From NCBI GenBank assembly GCA_964638035.1, contig CAZWXD010000011.1, positions 1 to 64,000 of the forward strand: DNA of 64,000 nucleotides. Reading direction: 5' to 3'. Of this stretch, positions 8,821 through 18,900 are shown piece after piece. Positions within the stretch are counted from its first letter, which is position 1; every line of letters begins with the position of its first letter. The translations under genes and the position numbers were made by a program. This stretch comes from JAGGAG01 sp964638035. Lineage in GTDB: Bacteria; Gemmatimonadota; Gemmatimonadetes; Gemmatimonadales; GWC2-71-9. The notes under the pieces are model-generated. The model was given only the letters and a program-made list of their open reading frames with translations, made no database searches and was not told the origin of the DNA.

Positions 8821-9798
8821 TCAGCGTGCGAAGGGCAACTCCAGCCCGGCACGCCGGGCCGCCTCGTTCGCATCCTGGTCACCCTGGCGGAGGATCAGCA
8901 TGTCCGCGCCGGACCGAGCCGGTCGATGACCCACGTGGCGGTCGATCCCCATCGCCAGGAAGAGGAGGAAGAGGTAGACCAGCGAGTACTTGTACATCTT
9001 CCACGCCGTGGGCGTGACGCCCGCCTCGCGGAGCAGTTGGATGCAGTACCAGAGGAGCCGTGCACCGAGGAGTGCCGCGGCCACGAGGTAGACCGGCCCC
9101 AGGGCGCCGAAGGCCGCGGGCATCAGGGACAGCGGGACCAGGAAGATGGTATACAGCAGCATTTCCCACTTGGTGCGCCGCTCCCCGTGCACCACCGGCA
9201 TCATCGGGACGCCAACCCGGGCGTAGTCGGCTTGCTTGATCAGGGCGAGGGCCCAGAAGTGCGGGGGGGTCCAGTAGAAGATGATGGCGAACAGGTACAG
9301 CGCCGCCAGGTCCAGCCGTCCGGTCATGGCCGCCCACCCGACAAGGGGCGGGAACGCACCCGCAGCGCCTCCCACCACGATGTTCTGGGTGCTGGACCGC
9401 TTGAGCCACATGGTGTAGATGCACACGTAGAAGAGGAGCCCGCCCAGGGCGAGCCAGGCGCTCAGGTGGTTCACCTGGCGCCAGAAGATCCAGAACGCCA
9501 CGGCGGCCTGGGCCACGCCAAACACGAGCCCCTGCAGGGGCGTGATGCGCCCGGCGGGGATGGGCCGGAGCCGGGTGCGCGACATGTGGGTGTCGATGTC
9601 CCGGTCGAACCACATGTTGATCGTGTTCGCGCCGCCTGCCATGAGGTACCCGCCCAGGACCACCCAGAACACCAGTGCTGCCCCGGGGAGGCCCTGGTCG
9701 GTCATGAACATCGGGGCCACGGTGGTGACCAGCAGCAGCGAGATGATCCGCGGCTTGGTCAGGGTCACGAGGTCGGCGGCGAGGCTGGGCGCAGGCAT
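8821..9798 (-). CDS. ctaB: Protoheme IX farnesyltransferase (heme O synthase)
   Basis: 325 residues from the ATG at 9798; a GTG at 9816 is possible but GAGG sits better for the ATG. The protein is a UbiA-superfamily polytopic membrane enzyme that adds a farnesyl group to protoheme to make heme O for terminal oxidases. Signature residues are visible: TKPRIISLLLVTT at the N-terminus, the first prenyl-diphosphate motif NTINMWFDRDIDTHMSRTRLRP, and the second Asp-rich region around KQADYARVGVPMMPVV. About nine hydrophobic segments are evident. Length matches the family (280-330). It stands alone here, convergent with the GWxTD gene, without other cytochrome oxidase genes. Confidence 0.95.
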   Translation of the reverse strand: MPAPSLAADLVTLTKPRIISLLLVTTVAPMFMTDQGLPGAALVFWVVLGGYLMAGGANTINMWFDRDIDTHMSRTRLRPIPAGRITPLQGLVFGVAQAAVAFWIFWRQVNHLSAWLALGGLLFYVCIYTMWLKRSSTQNIVVGGAAGAFPPLVGWAAMTGRLDLAALYLFAIIFYWTPPHFWALALIKQADYARVGVPMMPVVHGERRTKWEMLLYTIFLVPLSLMPAAFGALGPVYLVAAALLGARLLWYCIQLLREAGVTPTAWKMYKYSLVYLFLLFLAMGIDRHVGHRPARSGADMLILRQGDQDANEAARRAGLELPFAR

Positions 9799-9874
9799 CG
9801 GGCAAAGATACCTCACGGGCTGGCACGCTGCGACGTTGGGTACCGGGTTCTGTGGTAGTCCAACGCTCCCTTGC

Positions 9875-9902
9875 TTGACGGACCCTGATGTGCCGGTATG
9901 TT
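9875..9902 (+). promoter_or_regulatory. Candidate sigma-70-type promoter for the 10.0 kb receptor
   Basis: TTGACG (9875-9880) and TATGTT (9897-9902) are separated by 16 bases, upstream of the receptor gene at 10020. The fit is reasonable but rests on the consensus of other bacteria. Confidence 0.35.
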
Positions 9903-10019
9903 GGGGGAGTTGGGTGTCCCGTCCCGTCGTGCCCGCAGCCCCGCATGCGTACCCGACGGGCGTTGTGTCTGTAAGACCAATACTCGCAACATCTTAGCCT
10001 GCAAGGCATTGGAGTCGTC

Positions 10020-13000
10020 ATGGCCCCGTGGAGATCGTTGTTACGGGTGGCGCTTAGCGCGGCGCTCGCGGCCACGATGCCGCTCGTGGCGGCCCATGCG
10101 CAGGGGGTCACCACCGCCGGCATGCGCGGCATGGTGCTCAACGCCGCCAACCAGGCGCCGATAGCCGGCGCGCGGGTCGAACTCAGGAGCGGCGAGACGG
10201 GGCAGGTTTTCGTCAGCACGACCGGCAGCAGCGGCCGGTACCTGTTCGAGAACGTCTCGCCGGGCTCGGGCTACAGCCTCACGGTGCGGGCGATCGGCTT
10301 CCGGCCGCAGTCCGTCACCGGGCTGTCGCTGACGCTGAGCCAGCGCGCGACGCAGGACATCACGCTGGCGCCCGACGTGGTGCAGCTGGAGGAACTGGCG
10401 GTGATGGCGGCGGCACCGCAGGACCCGCTCATCAACGTGAACCGCACCGGCGCCCAGCAAACGGTGTCCGACTCCGCCATCCAGCGGCTTCCCCTGCAGG
10501 GGCGCAACTTTGCCGACCTGATCCAGACCTCGCCGCAGGTGGTCGGCACCCAGGTGGCGGGGCAGAACAACCGGTTCAACAACATCCAGATCGACGGCGG
10601 GGTGAACAACGACCTCTTCGGCCTGGCGGCGACGGGCGTGCCGGGGGGCCAGGCCAGCGCGCGGGCGATCTCGCTGGAGGCGGTGCAGGAGGTGCAGGTG
10701 ATGGTGGCGCCGTATGACGTGCGACAGGGAAACTTTGCCGGTGGCCTCATGAACGGCATCACCAAGTCGGGCACCAACACCTGGCAGGGGTCGCTCTTCG
10801 CCTACCGGCAGTCGAAGAACCTGGCAGGCTACCGTGACGACCCCACCTTCACCGGGCTGGACATCTGGCAGTACGGCGGCACCCTGGGCGGGCCGATCGT
10901 GCGAGACAAGGTGCACTTCTTCGCGGCGGTGGACCTGCAGGAGCGTGAGTCGGCGTACTCGTCGCCCTTCAACCTCACGGGCGACGATGCGACCGACCTG
11001 GCGACGACGGGCTTCACGAGTGCGACCGTGGACGAGTTCGCCGACATCCTGGGGAGTGCCCATGGCCTCACCAAGGTGGGCGGCCCCGAGGCGCCTGCCC
11101 TGGCCGGCCCCCTCAAGAACATCTTCGGCAAGCTGAGCTTCAACACCGGCGTCTCGAGCGTGCTGGAGGTGTCGTACAACTACGCCGATGCCGACCGCGA
11201 CGTGCTGATCCGCAACCCCACCGGCGTGTCGATCCCGGGGCGCATGCGGGACGGGTGGCAGCTCAGCAACAGCGGCTACACCCAGGCGGGGAAGGTGCAG
11301 ACGGGCCGGCTCCGGTGGCTCTCCGAGTACGAGGGTGGCTCGTCCAACGAGTTGCTCCTGGGGTACTCGTCCATCCGGGACGGGCGTGCCCTGCCGGAGC
11401 AGGCCCCGCTCATCCTCACGCGGGTGGGCGCCATTGGCACCCTGGGCTCCTGGCTGGCGGCGGGCGCCGAGCGGTTCTCGCAAACCAACACGCTCGACCA
11501 GGACATCTTCTCGGTCGCCGACAACTTCTCGTTCGGGCGGGGAAGCCACCGGATCACGGTCGGCACGCAGAACGAGTTCTTCAACTTTCGGAACGACTTC
11601 TTCCAGGCCAGCATCGGGGTGTGGGCCTTCAACAGCCTCGACAGCCTGGAGCGGGGAGAGGCGAGCGCCTTCCAGCGACGGATCCCGAACCCCGCCCGGG
11701 GCACGCGGCCCATCGCCGACATCGGGGCCTCGGTCTTCGGGGTGTATGCGCAGGACGCGTGGTCCCCCTCGCCCTTCCTGACACTCACGCTGGGCCTCCG
11801 GGCCGACATCCCGCTGATGCAGTCGCCGCCCACGAACCAGGCGCTGCTCAACGACCCCAACCTGCCGATCGACACCGGCGAGTTCCCCAACGCCAACCTG
11901 CTCTGGTCGCCGCGGCTGGGCTTCAACTGGGACGTGTCGCAGCGGCTCACCTCGGTGGTGCGCGGGGGTGTCGGGGTGTTCTCGGGCCGTCCCCCGTACG
12001 TGTGGCTGGCCAACTCCTTCACCAACACCGGCGCCGACTTCATCCAGGTCACGTGCAACACGGCGGCCACGATCCCGGACTTCACGGTCGATCCCGCTGC
12101 GCAGCCGACCTCCTGCGACGCCGGCACGCCGACGGCGGTGGCGGGGGAGGTGGACTACTTCGACCCCGGCTGGAAGTACCCGCAGAACTTCCGGGCCTCG
12201 CTGGGCCTGGACCAGCGGCTGCCCGGCGGGTTCGTCCTGACGCTGGACGCCTTCTACCTGAAGAACGTCAACAACCTGTACGTGCAGGACCGGAACCTCA
12301 CGCAGGCGCCGGTGGCCAACGGCGAGGGCCGGCTCATGTACGGGGTCATCAACCCCAACGGCTCGTCTACGCCGGGCCGGCTCACCACCCAGGTGAGCAG
12401 TGCCATCCTGCACACCAACAGCTCGAAGGGCCGGACCCTCTCCGGGACCGTGCAGGTGCAGAAGACGTTCTCGCGCCTCCTGGAGCTCAACGCGGCGTAC
12501 ACCTACACCGACGCGACCGACCAGATGTCCAACACGTCGTCGCAGGCGTTCTCCAACTTCCAGTTCTCGCCATTGACGGGGTCCATTGCCGACCGGCCGG
12601 TGGCGACCTCGTTCTTCGACGTGCCCCACAAGGTGACGCTGGCGGGCACGGTGAACCTCCCGGCGCGCTTCCAGTTCTCCGCGATCTACATCGGGCACTC
12701 CGGCAGCCCCTACACCTGGATCACGGGTGGCGACCCGAATGGTGATGGCACCACGCTCAACGACGTGCCGTTCATCCCGGCCGACTCGAGCCAGGTCAGC
12801 CTCGAACCCGGCTCGAGCTACGACGCCCTGGACCAGTTCATCTCCAGCCAGTCGTGCCTCGACAGGGCGCGTGGCCGGCTGCTGGAGCGCAACACCTGCC
12901 GCAACCCCTGGCTCAACTTCCTCAACGTGCGGCTGGCCTGGGTGACGCCGGAGTTCATCGGGTCGGGACTCGAGCTGTCGCTCGACATCTTCAACTTCCT

Positions 13001-13232
13001 GCGCTTCATCGGGAGTGATGCCGGCCTGTACAAGGAGGTGACGCCCTTCGAGACCGCCCAGTCCTCGTTCCTCACCCCGGTGGGGTTCGACGCCGACAAC
13101 AACCGGCCCATCTACCGGTTCACCGCGCCGACAGTGATCGAGAAGGTGGTGGTGGGCGAAGATGCCAGCGGCGTGAACAGGTCGCGCTGGACCATGCAGC
13201 TCGGGGCGAAGTACCGGTTCGCGTGGAGGTAG
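10020..13232 (+). CDS. TonB-dependent receptor with CarboxypepD_reg-like N-terminal domain
   Basis: 1070 residues; GGAG lies 8 bases before the ATG. Signal peptide with cleavage AHA|QGVTTAG. Residues about 30-115 form a carboxypeptidase-regulatory-like beta-sandwich (GMRGMVLNAANQAPIAGARV, GRYLFENVSPGSGYSLTVRAIGF). Residues about 130-260 form the plug (DSAIQRLPLQGRNFADLIQ, IDGGVNNDLFGL), followed by a long 22-strand-type barrel that ends LGAKYRFAWR. This architecture is the OmpA-related/SusC-like receptor type abundant in Gemmatimonadota and Acidobacteriota. The substrate is not indicated: no SusD, no TonB and no metabolic genes are adjacent. The gene ends 6 bases from the convergent lptG. Confidence 0.9.
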   Translation: MAPWRSLLRVALSAALAATMPLVAAHAQGVTTAGMRGMVLNAANQAPIAGARVELRSGETGQVFVSTTGSSGRYLFENVSPGSGYSLTVRAIGFRPQSVTGLSLTLSQRATQDITLAPDVVQLEELAVMAAAPQDPLINVNRTGAQQTVSDSAIQRLPLQGRNFADLIQTSPQVVGTQVAGQNNRFNNIQIDGGVNNDLFGLAATGVPGGQASARAISLEAVQEVQVMVAPYDVRQGNFAGGLMNGITKSGTNTWQGSLFAYRQSKNLAGYRDDPTFTGLDIWQYGGTLGGPIVRDKVHFFAAVDLQERESAYSSPFNLTGDDATDLATTGFTSATVDEFADILGSAHGLTKVGGPEAPALAGPLKNIFGKLSFNTGVSSVLEVSYNYADADRDVLIRNPTGVSIPGRMRDGWQLSNSGYTQAGKVQTGRLRWLSEYEGGSSNELLLGYSSIRDGRALPEQAPLILTRVGAIGTLGSWLAAGAERFSQTNTLDQDIFSVADNFSFGRGSHRITVGTQNEFFNFRNDFFQASIGVWAFNSLDSLERGEASAFQRRIPNPARGTRPIADIGASVFGVYAQDAWSPSPFLTLTLGLRADIPLMQSPPTNQALLNDPNLPIDTGEFPNANLLWSPRLGFNWDVSQRLTSVVRGGVGVFSGRPPYVWLANSFTNTGADFIQVTCNTAATIPDFTVDPAAQPTSCDAGTPTAVAGEVDYFDPGWKYPQNFRASLGLDQRLPGGFVLTLDAFYLKNVNNLYVQDRNLTQAPVANGEGRLMYGVINPNGSSTPGRLTTQVSSAILHTNSSKGRTLSGTVQVQKTFSRLLELNAAYTYTDATDQMSNTSSQAFSNFQFSPLTGSIADRPVATSFFDVPHKVTLAGTVNLPARFQFSAIYIGHSGSPYTWITGGDPNGDGTTLNDVPFIPADSSQVSLEPGSSYDALDQFISSQSCLDRARGRLLERNTCRNPWLNFLNVRLAWVTPEFIGSGLELSLDIFNFLRFIGSDAGLYKEVTPFETAQSSFLTPVGFDADNNRPIYRFTAPTVIEKVVVGEDASGVNRSRWTMQLGAKYRFAWR

Positions 13233-13238
13233 GGGGAG

Positions 13239-14309
13239 CTACGTTCGCACCCGGGCCTGCAGCACCAGTGCCGTCACCAGGAAGGCCAGGTTGGGCATCC
13301 AGGCGGCGAGTGTGGGGTTCACGATCCCGCCCGCGCCGAGCGCTCGCGAGAGCTGCACCATGAGCAGGAAGACGATGGTGGTGGCCAGGCTGATGCCGAT
13401 GCCGATGGCGGAGCCCGCACGGTACGAGGTCATGGCCAGCGGCGCGCCGAAGAGGGCGATGATGAGGCAGGTGGCGGGAATGGCCAGCTTGAGCGCCTGC
13501 ATGGTCAGGAGGCCGTCGGCGTTCGAACCTGATCGCTGCACGGCATTGATGTACCGGCCCAGTTCCCGGTAGCGCATCTCTTCCGGCTTCCGCGGCTCGG
13601 CCAGCAGGTCCTTCGGGTCCTCGGTGAGGGCCCGCAGGCGCATGGAGGCAAACTCGAACGAGGCCTGCCGCGGCCCGTCCACGACGGAGCGGCTGGCGCC
13701 GCCCCAGAGTCGCCAGGTCCCGGTGGAGTCCCAGGTGGCGCTGTCCGCCGAGATGCTGAGGGAAGGGAACGCGGCTCCGGTGCCCTGGCGGGTGAGCACC
13801 ACGTCCTTCATCCGGGCGGCCTGGGCATCGAGGTTCCGGACGAGGTACACCCAGCCCTGGTCGGCCCGGTACACAAAGTTGTACCGCTGGGCCCGCTTGC
13901 CGGTCCCCTCGCGGTGGATCTTGACCTGGCGCTCGGTGGAGGCAGGCGCCAGTTCCTCGAGCCCGAGGCAGAGCGCCGCGGCGAGGAGGGCACCACCGTA
14001 GAGGGGCAGCATGAGGCGATGAAAGCTCACGCCGCCAGCCTTGGCAGCAGTCAGTTCGGAGTGGCGGCCCATCATGCCCACCGTGAACACAGTGGCGAAG
14101 AGCACCGCGGCGGGGATCACCTCGAACATCTTCTCGGGGAACTGGAAGAGGTAGCCGACCAGGATCTCGCGCGGGCCGAGCCCCCGGTCGAGGAGGTTCT
14201 TGAGGCTGTCCGTGAGGTCAATCAGCACGCCGATGATGGGAAATCCCAGCGTGGTGACCAGGAAGAGCCTGGTCCAGTTCCGGAGGACGTAGCGATCGAG
14301 GAGGGTCAT
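13239..14309 (-). CDS. lptG: LPS export permease, LptF/LptG family (downstream copy)
   Basis: 356 residues from the ATG at 14309, which overlaps the stop of the upstream gene by ATGA; a longer in-frame start at 14396 would lie inside lptF. The protein begins MTLLDRYVLRNWTRLFLVTT, typical for YjgP/YjgQ permeases. Six membrane helices flank a central periplasmic beta-jellyroll domain (about residues 130-250, YNFVYRADQGWVYLVRNLD). The conserved AAKAGGVSFHRLMLP segment couples to the LptB ATPase. With LptF and LptB it extracts lipopolysaccharide from the inner membrane. F/G assignment between the two genes is by order and length and is tentative. Confidence 0.88.
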   Translation of the reverse strand: MTLLDRYVLRNWTRLFLVTTLGFPIIGVLIDLTDSLKNLLDRGLGPREILVGYLFQFPEKMFEVIPAAVLFATVFTVGMMGRHSELTAAKAGGVSFHRLMLPLYGGALLAAALCLGLEELAPASTERQVKIHREGTGKRAQRYNFVYRADQGWVYLVRNLDAQAARMKDVVLTRQGTGAAFPSLSISADSATWDSTGTWRLWGGASRSVVDGPRQASFEFASMRLRALTEDPKDLLAEPRKPEEMRYRELGRYINAVQRSGSNADGLLTMQALKLAIPATCLIIALFGAPLAMTSYRAGSAIGIGISLATTIVFLLMVQLSRALGAGGIVNPTLAAWMPNLAFLVTALVLQARVRT

Positions 14310-15895
14310 GCCTTGCCCCGGGAGGAGCCGTACTCGCGGGTGAGGCTCAGGAGGCCCACCAGGGCGAGCGCGCCCAGGATGATGTTGGGTGACCACATGG
14401 CGAGGCCGGGCGGGATGTACCCACGATCTGCCAGGCTCTCACCGGCGTTCAACCCCACGTAGAAGATGGAGTAGACGAACATGCCGCCACCCATCACGAG
14501 CCCCATGCCGCCGCGGGGAAACCGGAGGGCCATGACCACGGCGATCAGGACGAAGGGTACGGCGGCAAAGCCGATCGACCACTTCTTGTGCGCCTCGACG
14601 AGGTAACGCTGGGCGCGCCGGTCCGACGACTTGCCCCGGTCGATGGCGGCCGCCACCGCCCCGAAGTCGGAGACCCGGTAGGTCGGCTGCACGGCGGGAC
14701 CGCCGGCCGGGGAAGGCGGGCCGATCGGCAGGCTCCGGGCGGTGTCGGGACCGCCTGGGGAAGCCGAACCCCTGTCGACGGCGGCAGGCCCCCCCTTGGC
14801 AGTGGGGCCGGGTGTCGCGTGTGTCAGCGTGGAATCGGCGGTCGTCCCCCCTCCAAATACCCTCCCGAGCCTGAGCACCACCTCGCAGTAGCCCCCCCGG
14901 GGTCCTGCCGGGGCCGGAGGCCCGGTCGTAGCCGGCCCGGGGGCAAGTCCCGCGAGCAGGCGCAGGTCCGATCGCGTGAGGTTGGCCCGGTACTCACGCG
15001 CCTCGCCCCGTTCCCATAGCGCACTATCCACCACGCCAAGGAGTTCGCAGGTGGTCATCTCCCGGTCTCCCCGGTCGAGCCTGTCGGCCCCGCGCTCGAG
15101 CTGGTCGAAGACGTCCTTGAAGACGATCTCCTGCGTCGTGAATGCGGTGTGCTGGAACGCGCCCTGCTGGCTGGCGGACATGTCGTGAATGGAGCCATGG
15201 TACAGCCGCAGGATGAGGTCGCGGCCGCGGGGATCGTAGCCCATCTGCCCCGAATCGGCGTAGATCACCCGTCGGTGCTCCGACTGGCCGACATCATAGA
15301 TGGAGACACTGGTCAGCGCGCCGGCGGGGGTGATGCGGCTGGCCCGGAGGAAGAACTGGGTGGGCGGCACCGGGTTGATGATGCTCTCCGACAGCGAGAA
15401 GGTCGGCTTCTTGCGGCCAATGTCGTAGAACAGGCTGCGGAGGTTCGCGTTGGCCCTGGGCAGGACCTGGTCAACGAAGAAGAAGGTCACGAGCCCCATC
15501 ACCACGGCAAAGCCGAGCACGGGGCGCAGCATGCCGGCTGTACTGACCCCGCCGGCGCGCATGGCGGTGATCTCGCTGTCCGTGGCGAGCTGGGTGAAGG
15601 CATAGAGCGCGGACACCAGGACGGCCAGCGGGAGCGACATGGCCAGGATGAACGGCAGGCTCAGGAAGAACACCTCGCCGATCACCGACCACGGGATCCC
15701 CTTGCTCCAGAGCTGGGGGAAGCGGCGGCCGATGAGGTTGAGCAGCATGACCCCGGTAAGCGCGACCAGGCCGAAGAGGAACGGCATGGTCATCTGGCGC
15801 AGGATGTACCGGGAAATGAGGCGCACGAGGGGGCGGGGGTTTGGGTGTGATTGTTGGGCTGGTACCGGAGCGTTATCTTCTGGGCTCCAAACCAC
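14306..15895 (-). CDS. lptF: LPS export permease, LptF/LptG family (upstream copy) with long insertion
   Basis: 529 residues from GTG 15895 (preceded by AGGCGAG). An alternative GTG at 15826 would start right at the conserved VRLISRYILRQMT and remove a proline-rich leader of 23 residues. The permease signature TDSEITAMRAGGVSTAGML and six predicted helices are clear. The periplasmic domain carries an unusual Pro/Gly/Ala-rich insertion of roughly 100 residues (nucleotides about 14680-14990) not expected in the family, which explains the excess length (usual 350-400). It is the first gene of an lptF-lptG pair, divergent from sprA with only about 30-100 bases between starts. Confidence 0.85.
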   Translation of the reverse strand: MVWSPEDNAPVPAQQSHPNPRPLVRLISRYILRQMTMPFLFGLVALTGVMLLNLIGRRFPQLWSKGIPWSVIGEVFFLSLPFILAMSLPLAVLVSALYAFTQLATDSEITAMRAGGVSTAGMLRPVLGFAVVMGLVTFFFVDQVLPRANANLRSLFYDIGRKKPTFSLSESIINPVPPTQFFLRASRITPAGALTSVSIYDVGQSEHRRVIYADSGQMGYDPRGRDLILRLYHGSIHDMSASQQGAFQHTAFTTQEIVFKDVFDQLERGADRLDRGDREMTTCELLGVVDSALWERGEAREYRANLTRSDLRLLAGLAPGPATTGPPAPAGPRGGYCEVVLRLGRVFGGGTTADSTLTHATPGPTAKGGPAAVDRGSASPGGPDTARSLPIGPPSPAGGPAVQPTYRVSDFGAVAAAIDRGKSSDRRAQRYLVEAHKKWSIGFAAVPFVLIAVVMALRFPRGGMGLVMGGGMFVYSIFYVGLNAGESLADRGYIPPGLAMWSPNIILGALALVGLLSLTREYGSSRGKA

Positions 15896-15923
15896 TTAAC
15901 TCGCCTGTGACGGCTTCCTGAAC

Positions 15924-18900
15924 GTGGCGCGGGCCCTCGCCGTCGCCGGAATTCTACTCGCTTTCCCCGCCCTGGCGTGGGGGCAGGCCCCCGTCGGCGG
16001 CTCGCCCGACTCCACGCGGCTGGGAGTGCGGGGTTCCTTCATGCTGCCACCGCTCAGGCTGCACGTGCCGCCCCAGCTGGGCATGCCGTGGATGGGCGGG
16101 CCCCACATCCCACCGGCGATGCGCCAGTCTGCCCGGGATGCACAGCTGTCGGCGGCGCTCGACTCGGCGATGCGGGCGCGGGCGCGGGCCAACACCATGC
16201 TTGGCATCTACGGGTTCCAGGCGCAGCCGGCCGACTCGCTGCAGGGCGGGTTGCAGCAGGACGGCATCCTCGGGATCTCCCGCAAGGTGGTGGACCTCAC
16301 GCTTGACGGGACGGTTCGCCTCGAGCTCGCCGCCGACCGGCTCAAGAACCTCCGGTGCACGCCCGCCTCCATCCAGGATCCCGCGAGCGGGTGCAGCGGT
16401 GACATCAACGGGCCCCGGATCCTCAACCAGTTCAACCTGCGCTCCGGCGGCATCATCGGCCAGCGCCTCCGGGTCAACGTGGACTGGGACACCCAGCGGG
16501 ACTTCGTCAACAGCAACAACATCCAGGTGTGGTACGAGGGCCTCGAGGACGAGTTCGTCCGGCGGGTCGAGATCGGCAGCGTCGCCTTCCGCCCGCCGCC
16601 CTCGAGGTACCTGGGCTCCACGATTCCCACCAACAACTTCGGCATCAACGCGGTCTTCCAGGTCGGCGCCCTGGAGATGCAGACGCTGTTTGCCACGCAG
16701 AACGGCAGCGCCGTGGCCGAGCGGGTCTACACCATCGGGCAGACCACGACGGAGCCGCAGGACCGCACCCAGCGCGACCTGGACTTCGAGTATGGCCGGT
16801 TCTTCTGGATGGTGGACCCGCGCACCCTGCCGGGGTACCCGGCGATTGACGTGCTCACGCTCGACACGGTGCCGGTCGCACCGTCGGTACGGCCGGGACA
16901 GATCCGCATCTACCGGTACCGGGTGCCGCAGCACAATGCCGGCGTCGACCCGAACCTGGGCGGCATTCCCGCCTGCGCCGCCCAGGGCCCGGGTGGCCGC
17001 GCGTTCGGGCCGGTGGCGTGGCAGCTGCTGGTGCTGGGCACGGACTACTACATCGATCCCTCCGGCCTCTGGATCGCATTTGCCCAGCGGATCGACCAGC
17101 GGAACGACTACATCGCGGTCAGCTACATCACGGTGGACGGGACGACGGTCGGGTCCTTCCCGGCGGCGCCCAACCCGTCTGCCGGGACGACCTGCGCCAC
17201 GGTGGACAGCCTGCGGATGATCGCGGAGCCGCTGGTGGGGGCCGACCAGCCTTCCTTCTACCACGAGATGCGGCAGTTCTACCGGATCGCCGGCCAGGAC
17301 CTGGACCTGCCCTCCCTCGAGGTGGATGTCGCGCTCAACCGGATCGAGCGCCCACTCCCGCCCAGCAACTTCCAGACGTACCTCGCGGCCCTGGGCCTGT
17401 CGGTGCCAACCGACCCGGAAGTGATCGACCGCGTGAACCGCATCTTCCCCCGGGTGCGCGATCCCGGTGCCGTGGAGGTGCTGCCCGAGTCGTTCATGGT
17501 GTTCCCCCACGCCACCCCGTTTGCCAACTCCGCCGCCCTGGCGCAGCCGTCGGAGCGATCCGACAGCCTGTACCGGACGCCGATCTACCTCCTCTTCACG
17601 CAGGGACCGCCGTCGAAGTTCCAGATGCGGTTCCGCTACAACTCGGTCGGCGCCGGGGACCGCAGCACGCTGCGGCTGAATGCGCTGCAGATCCGCGAGG
17701 GTTCGGAGAAGCTCTACCTCGGGGGCCGCCTGCTGGTGCGCGGGACCGACTACAACATCGCGTACGAGACGGGCGAGGTGACCTTCCTCAGCCCCGACCT
17801 TCTCTTCGGCGCGGGCGTGGCGCAGGTCACGGCCCAGTTCGAGGAGCGCGGGCTCTTTGCCGTGGCGCCCACCTCCATCATGGGGGTGACCGGCCGCTAC
17901 GACCTGGGGCGGGTGGGCGTGGTGAACGTGATGGGGATGTACCAGCGGGAGCAGTCGGCCTTCAGCCGGCCGGCCCTGGGCTTCGAGGCACAGGCCAACC
18001 TCATTGCCGGCGCCAACACCCAGCTTCGCTTCCAGCCATCGTTCCTCAGCGGGCTCGTGGGATCGCTGACCAACGGGCGCCTTCAGGCGCCGACGACACT
18101 CGACGTGAACGCCGAGCTGGCCTTCACGCGACCCGACCCCAACCGCACCGGGCAGGCGTACCTCGACGAGTTCGAGGCGGAGGCGGGGATCGCCGTGACC
18201 CTGCGGGATGCCGCCTGGGAGTTCGGCAGCCTGCCCCAGTCCACGGCGGGGCTCGACCCGTCCCTGGGCTTCGGCCTGGCCTTCGAGCAGGCCGATGCGG
18301 TGCAGATGATCTGGCAGAACCTGGTGCCGAACGACCAGGGCGGGGTGGCCGAGTTCTACCCGGAGAGCATCGACCCCAGCATCCAGACGAGTGGCCAGGT
18401 CCGGACACCGGAAACGGTGCTCTTCATGACGCTGCATGCCGACACGGCAGGCGGCATCGTGCAGCGCAACAACGCCTCGCGCTGGAGCCAGCCGGAGCGC
18501 CCGGGCCGCCCGCGGTGGCGCTCCATGCAGACCTCCCTCTCCACGGTGGGCCTCGACTTCAGCCGCAGCACCTTCATCGAGTTCTGGCTCTACGAGGAGG
18601 GCAGCCGTCCGGCCGCCGCCGCCGGGGTGAACCTCATCCTCGACCTCGGGTCGGTGAACGAGGACGCGATCGCCGTGGGGCCGGACACGATGGTGGTCGC
18701 GGGGGCCGACACCACCTACCACGGGCGGCAGTACGTGGGCCTCGGGGTGCTCAACTCCGAGCGCCGGCCCAACGGCATCTTCAACGCCGACGTGGACGAC
18801 ATCGGCATCCTGGCCGACATCCCCGACCTGGTGACCGACCTTGGCGCGCCCCTGCCAGCCTTCCCGCTCTGCAGCGTGGTGCTGGGCACGACGGTGCAGG

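Noticed and set aside
10041..12698. 885-codon open frame antisense to the TonB-dependent receptor
   Set aside because: It is a shadow frame caused by high third-position GC, with no domain similarity visible.
15954..18722. 922-codon open frame antisense to sprA
   Set aside because: Same shadow pattern; the sense strand encodes a coherent SprA.
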